Source: Opitutaceae bacterium TAV5 (GTDB lineage Bacteria > Verrucomicrobiota > Verrucomicrobiia > Opitutales > Opitutaceae). Taken from it: DNA of 64,000 nucleotides. A program made the translations under genes and the position numbers. The stretch is from assembly GCA_000242935.3 (NCBI GenBank), contig CP007053.1, forward strand, positions 5,379,001 to 5,443,000, written 5' to 3'. Shown piece after piece: positions 61,079 through 64,000 of the stretch. Within the stretch, counting starts at the first letter, position 1. Each line of letters begins with the position of its first letter. The notes under the pieces were generated by a model. The model had not been told where the DNA came from. It worked only from the letters and a program-made list of their open reading frames with translations, and did no database searches.

Positions 61079-61921
61079 ATGAAAACGCACGCACTCGCTG
61101 TCGCGCTGGCAGCTTTTGTCTCCATCGGATCCATCACTGCCCACGCAGCCCTGACTACTGTTGATAATTTTTCGTCTGTTACAACGGACGGCACCCTCTT
61201 GAGCACGGTTCCCGGCTGGAGCCTGGCAACTGGCAGCGCGAACACCGCCACAGTCTCGCTGGGAACCGGTTACGGAGGCGGCAACAGCTCCACCATCACT
61301 GCCAACGAAGGTTACGGACTAACTCTCTCAGGCGGCAACGTTATGACTGCCGCCGATGGTCCCTTGGAGTTCAAGCTGAACTTCAAAAGTATCGCATCAA
61401 CCGATGCCTACCAACAATCCATCATCATGATCGCTGAGAATGGCGGCGTCAATGGACTCGCCATTCAGTTTAACGGAGGAACCCAAAACGGAAAAACGGA
61501 CAACTACATACAGGTTTCGTCGGGAACGGGAACCAGTTGGGGCGGCGCCGGGCTTTCCGTTATCGTTCCCGACTCGGCATGGGAGACAGGGCGCTGGTAT
61601 GAAGTGACATTTCGTTTTGAGCTTAAATCAACAGGGATAGGGCAAGATGTTTCAGGACTTCTTTCTGTTTATGACACGGTCACCAGTTCGTTCCTCGTTC
61701 AGGATATTGTAATCGGTGGCATCGGCTCGACTGGTGGTGCATTTGACAAAGTCAATGTTGTCCAGGTGAAGAACAACGGGACGGCCCGTGCCTTTGAAGT
61801 CAGTGACATTCGCATTGGCACCGCAGCCGTTCCCGAACCCGCCATCACCGTCCTTCTCGCCGGGCTCTCCGTTCTCGGACTCGTCGCACTCCGGAGCCGC
61901 CTACAGAAAAAACCCCGTTAA
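61079..61921 (+). CDS. PEP-CTERM protein with a lectin-like domain
   Basis: 280 residues. Signal peptide 1-24. A ConA/LamG-like jelly roll (30-250; GSANTATVSLGTGYGGGNSS, GLAIQFNGGTQNGKTDNYIQ, VPDSAWETGRWYEVTFRF) is followed by a clear PEP-CTERM tail: AAVPEPAITVLLAGLSVLG, then ALRSRLQKKPR. It is a paralog of the next gene, which lacks the tail. Exosortase is not in the window. Confidence 0.85.
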   Translation: MKTHALAVALAAFVSIGSITAHAALTTVDNFSSVTTDGTLLSTVPGWSLATGSANTATVSLGTGYGGGNSSTITANEGYGLTLSGGNVMTAADGPLEFKLNFKSIASTDAYQQSIIMIAENGGVNGLAIQFNGGTQNGKTDNYIQVSSGTGTSWGGAGLSVIVPDSAWETGRWYEVTFRFELKSTGIGQDVSGLLSVYDTVTSSFLVQDIVIGGIGSTGGAFDKVNVVQVKNNGTARAFEVSDIRIGTAAVPEPAITVLLAGLSVLGLVALRSRLQKKPR

Positions 61922-61932
61922 AATCTCCCGAC

Positions 61933-62685
61933 ATGAAACCCATCACGTTATTTGCCCTTGTCCTCATATGCAGCACGGCATCCACGTATGCCGCCGGTGC
62001 ACCGTGGAAGTTCGAAGAGTCATTTGCCTCCGTGACCGACGACACACCGCTGGACAAGTTGTCCGGCTGGGGCCTGCATTACGGTGAAGGCTCCGCCCCC
62101 CTGGTTCTCACGGCGGCAGGTTATGAGGGCGCCGGCGTACGTTTTTCGAGCAAGGCCAACTTTAGTCGGATACTCGAATCTGTCCCTGTAACTGGACAGC
62201 AGGATCACGCCCTTGAATTTCGTGTGAAGCTTCGCGTCATGTCCGACAGCGATGCCTACGTTATGTCACAAGTCATGCTCGGTCAGTCGGGCGGAGTCAG
62301 CGGACTCTACGTGCGCTTCAACGGAGGAACCAAGGATGGCTGGGAGGACAACTTCATCCAGGTTTCCGACGGCGGCGCGAACTGGGGAAAAACAAAATTC
62401 AAAAACGTGCCCGACTCGCGCTGGCGCAAAGGTGTCTGGTATGAAGTTGTCATTTCCTACATCCAGCCCAACGGAACAAACGAAGGCGACCCGGTCGGAA
62501 AAGTCAGCATCAAGGAATTAGATACAAATAATGCGGCTGACAAAACGCTCATCCAAAATGTTCCGGTGGGTCGCGTTGGGACAGGAACGTTTACTCAGGC
62601 AGATGTCATCATCATTGGAAACGCCGGCACCGCGCGAATCTTCGATGTGGACGACATTATCCTAAAAACAGCGCCCCAATCATAA
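61933..62685 (+). CDS. Secreted paralog of the lectin-like protein, without PEP-CTERM
   Basis: 250 residues. Signal peptide 1-21; the same pattern as its neighbour (GLYVRFNGGTKDGWEDNFIQ, VPDSRWRKGVWYEVVISYIQ, IIIGNAGTARIFDVDDIIL), ending at TAPQS with no sorting tail. It follows the PEP-CTERM gene by 11 bases, so co-transcription is likely. The pair would give one anchored and one free version of the same binding module (inference). Confidence 0.75.
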   Translation: MKPITLFALVLICSTASTYAAGAPWKFEESFASVTDDTPLDKLSGWGLHYGEGSAPLVLTAAGYEGAGVRFSSKANFSRILESVPVTGQQDHALEFRVKLRVMSDSDAYVMSQVMLGQSGGVSGLYVRFNGGTKDGWEDNFIQVSDGGANWGKTKFKNVPDSRWRKGVWYEVVISYIQPNGTNEGDPVGKVSIKELDTNNAADKTLIQNVPVGRVGTGTFTQADVIIIGNAGTARIFDVDDIILKTAPQS

Positions 62686-62744
62686 GATTCCGCCCATCTG
62701 GATTTGGTTTACAATAACCCGCCACGGAGCATGTTGCTCAGATC

Positions 62745-63908
62745 ATGGCAACAGTCTCCTCACGTTCCCGACATCGCATCATGCGTCCCACCCTCAAAAC
62801 CATCGCCGACGAACTCGGCGTCACGCCGATGACCGTCTCCAAGTCCCTGCGCGGCATCGGGCGCATCAGCGAGGAGACGCGGCGGCTCGTGCGCAGCAAG
62901 GCGGAGGAGCTCGGCTATCTGTCCTCACGCGAACGGCTCTTCCCTCCCTTCGTCAAGATGGCGCGGGGCAGCGAACATCGCCTGCGCCTGCTCTGCCCCA
63001 CCATCGGCGCACTCGACCGTGGCGACACCGTCCCCTATCGCAACGACATGGTTTCCGGCCTGGAACGCGCCCTCGCCAGCACCGAAGGCGAAGTGCTGGC
63101 CGAGTCGTTCTCGTCGCTCCCCGAAATGCTGGAGTTTCTGGAAAATTCACCGCGTATCCACGGCGTCATTCTGAGCGAGCCCTACCCGACCCGCTGGATC
63201 GACGCGCTGCGCTCCGTCGCTCCCGTCATCTATACCGTGGGCCACGATTTCCAGCGCGGCGTCAACTCGGTGTTCTTCAACGAGGCCCGCGCCGCCGCGC
63301 TCGCCGTGGACCGCCTGCGCGCGGCGGGGCACCGGCACATCGGCTGGCTGGGGATTTTCGACAAGCACGCCAGCTATCTCGTCCCGGACGAAGAATTTGA
63401 CGAGGAGCACGACAGCGCCGACCAGTTGGCGCGCTCTCCCCACGGCACGCGCTACGCCTCATGGCTCTACCTCGCGCGCGAACACGGCGGCGTGACCAAC
63501 TGGCTGGTAAGCCTCGTCGAGCGCGACTGGCGCAGCTGCCCCCTTTCCGAAGCGGTGCGCCGCGGTTGCCGTGAAATTCTGGATACGCGCCCCCGGCCCA
63601 CCGCCATCGTGTGCGTCGCCAACGCCATCGCCCGTGAACTGATCGCGCAACTGGAGGGCGCCGGCCTGCGCATCCCCGACGACCTGAGCGTCGTGTCCTA
63701 CGGCGTCGAAGAGCACGGCAACACCAACGACGGCCACCTCCTCACCGGCCTTGTCATGCCCATGGACAAGGTCGGCGGACTCGTCCCCGAGGTTGTGCAA
63801 CGCTGCCAGGCCTACCCCGACGGCCTGCCCATCAGCATCCAGTTCGATGCCGAATGGGCCGAAGGCGAAACCTTGCGCCAGGTCAGCACCACCGACGACA
63901 CGCTGTAG
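62745..63908 (+). CDS. LacI-family regulator at the end of the second sugar block
   Basis: 387 residues. HTH at residues 13-40 (RPTLKTIADELGVTPMTVSKSL), hinge-like EELGYLSSRERLF, then a sugar-sensor domain (60-375) with RGVNSVFFNEARAAALAVDRL, HRHIGWLGIFDKHASYL, CVANAIARELIAQLEG and LSVVSYGVEEHG. The ATG at 62745 is used; an ATG at 62781 nearer the HTH is possible. It is co-oriented with pseudopilin, hydrolase and PEP-CTERM genes and probably regulates them. No clear palindrome was found before it. Confidence 0.85.
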   Translation: MATVSSRSRHRIMRPTLKTIADELGVTPMTVSKSLRGIGRISEETRRLVRSKAEELGYLSSRERLFPPFVKMARGSEHRLRLLCPTIGALDRGDTVPYRNDMVSGLERALASTEGEVLAESFSSLPEMLEFLENSPRIHGVILSEPYPTRWIDALRSVAPVIYTVGHDFQRGVNSVFFNEARAAALAVDRLRAAGHRHIGWLGIFDKHASYLVPDEEFDEEHDSADQLARSPHGTRYASWLYLAREHGGVTNWLVSLVERDWRSCPLSEAVRRGCREILDTRPRPTAIVCVANAIARELIAQLEGAGLRIPDDLSVVSYGVEEHGNTNDGHLLTGLVMPMDKVGGLVPEVVQRCQAYPDGLPISIQFDAEWAEGETLRQVSTTDDTL

Positions 63909-63946
63909 CCAGCTCCCGCCGAGCCTGCATGATACCCCTGATTTTT

Positions 63947-64000
63947 ATGGAAACCGAAACACTTGAGTTGATCCATCCACAATCCGGGAAACACGCGCAG
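63947..64000 (+). CDS. Possible start of a gene cut by the window end
   Basis: An ATG at 63947 opens a frame of 18 codons up to the edge (METETLELIHPQSGKHAQ). Too short to identify. A GTG or another start cannot be excluded. Confidence 0.25.
   Translation, partial: METETLELIHPQSGKHAQ

Overview
The window is GC-rich DNA from a Gram-negative heterotroph that degrades glycans. The features point to Verrucomicrobia, most likely family Opitutaceae (inference). These features are PEP-CTERM surface proteins, prepilin-like proteins with an H-X9-DG tail, many LacI regulators beside secreted glycoside hydrolases, a TIGR03067 protein, VIT/vWA proteins, and dispersed inverted repeats of the 'gcaaagg' and 'aaccactaatggacac' type. 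No database search was possible, so family names rest on motifs recognised by eye.

Region by region: 1-10081 holds the end of a beta-helix protein, a DUF1573 protein, a large Rhs/YD-repeat protein with an AT-rich C-terminal tip and a small membrane protein behind it (candidate toxin and immunity), and intergenic stretches full of dispersed repeats. 10082-21397 is a glycan locus: two tandem GH114-like proteins with different numbers of CBM9-like domains, a large putative glycosidase with a discoidin-like tail, and a divergent LacI regulator. Palindromes of the form GTAA-N4-TTAC lie upstream of the hydrolases. 21482-23079 carries tRNA-Gly with its terminator and gltX. 23175-27775 pairs a rhombosortase-like protease with a VIT/vWA protein ending in a GlyGly-CTERM-like tail, opposite a sigma-54 activator. 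27873-36105 is mostly housekeeping or envelope genes (msrB, a ClpP-like protease with a coiled coil, a UDG-superfamily protein, ribE, a TPR lipoprotein).

36263-45536 is a thiamine region (thiM, thiE, thiD and, convergently, tsaE and thiL). It is interrupted by a 5.1 kb block of pseudopilin, PEP-CTERM protein, glycoside hydrolase and LacI regulator, which is flanked by a 30-bp direct repeat of the 3' end of tsaE. This looks like an insertion of a sugar-utilisation cassette. A second block of similar content fills 57659-63908.

The rest holds a CPBP protease, a GntR/LacI-type hybrid regulator divergent from an ADP-ribosylglycohydrolase, an alcohol dehydrogenase and cupin pair beside decayed AraC and SDR genes, a transglutaminase-like protein, and a nitrosative-stress cluster (hcp, MarR, DUF488, truncated globin, Crp/Fnr) with an FNR-like box in front of hcp.
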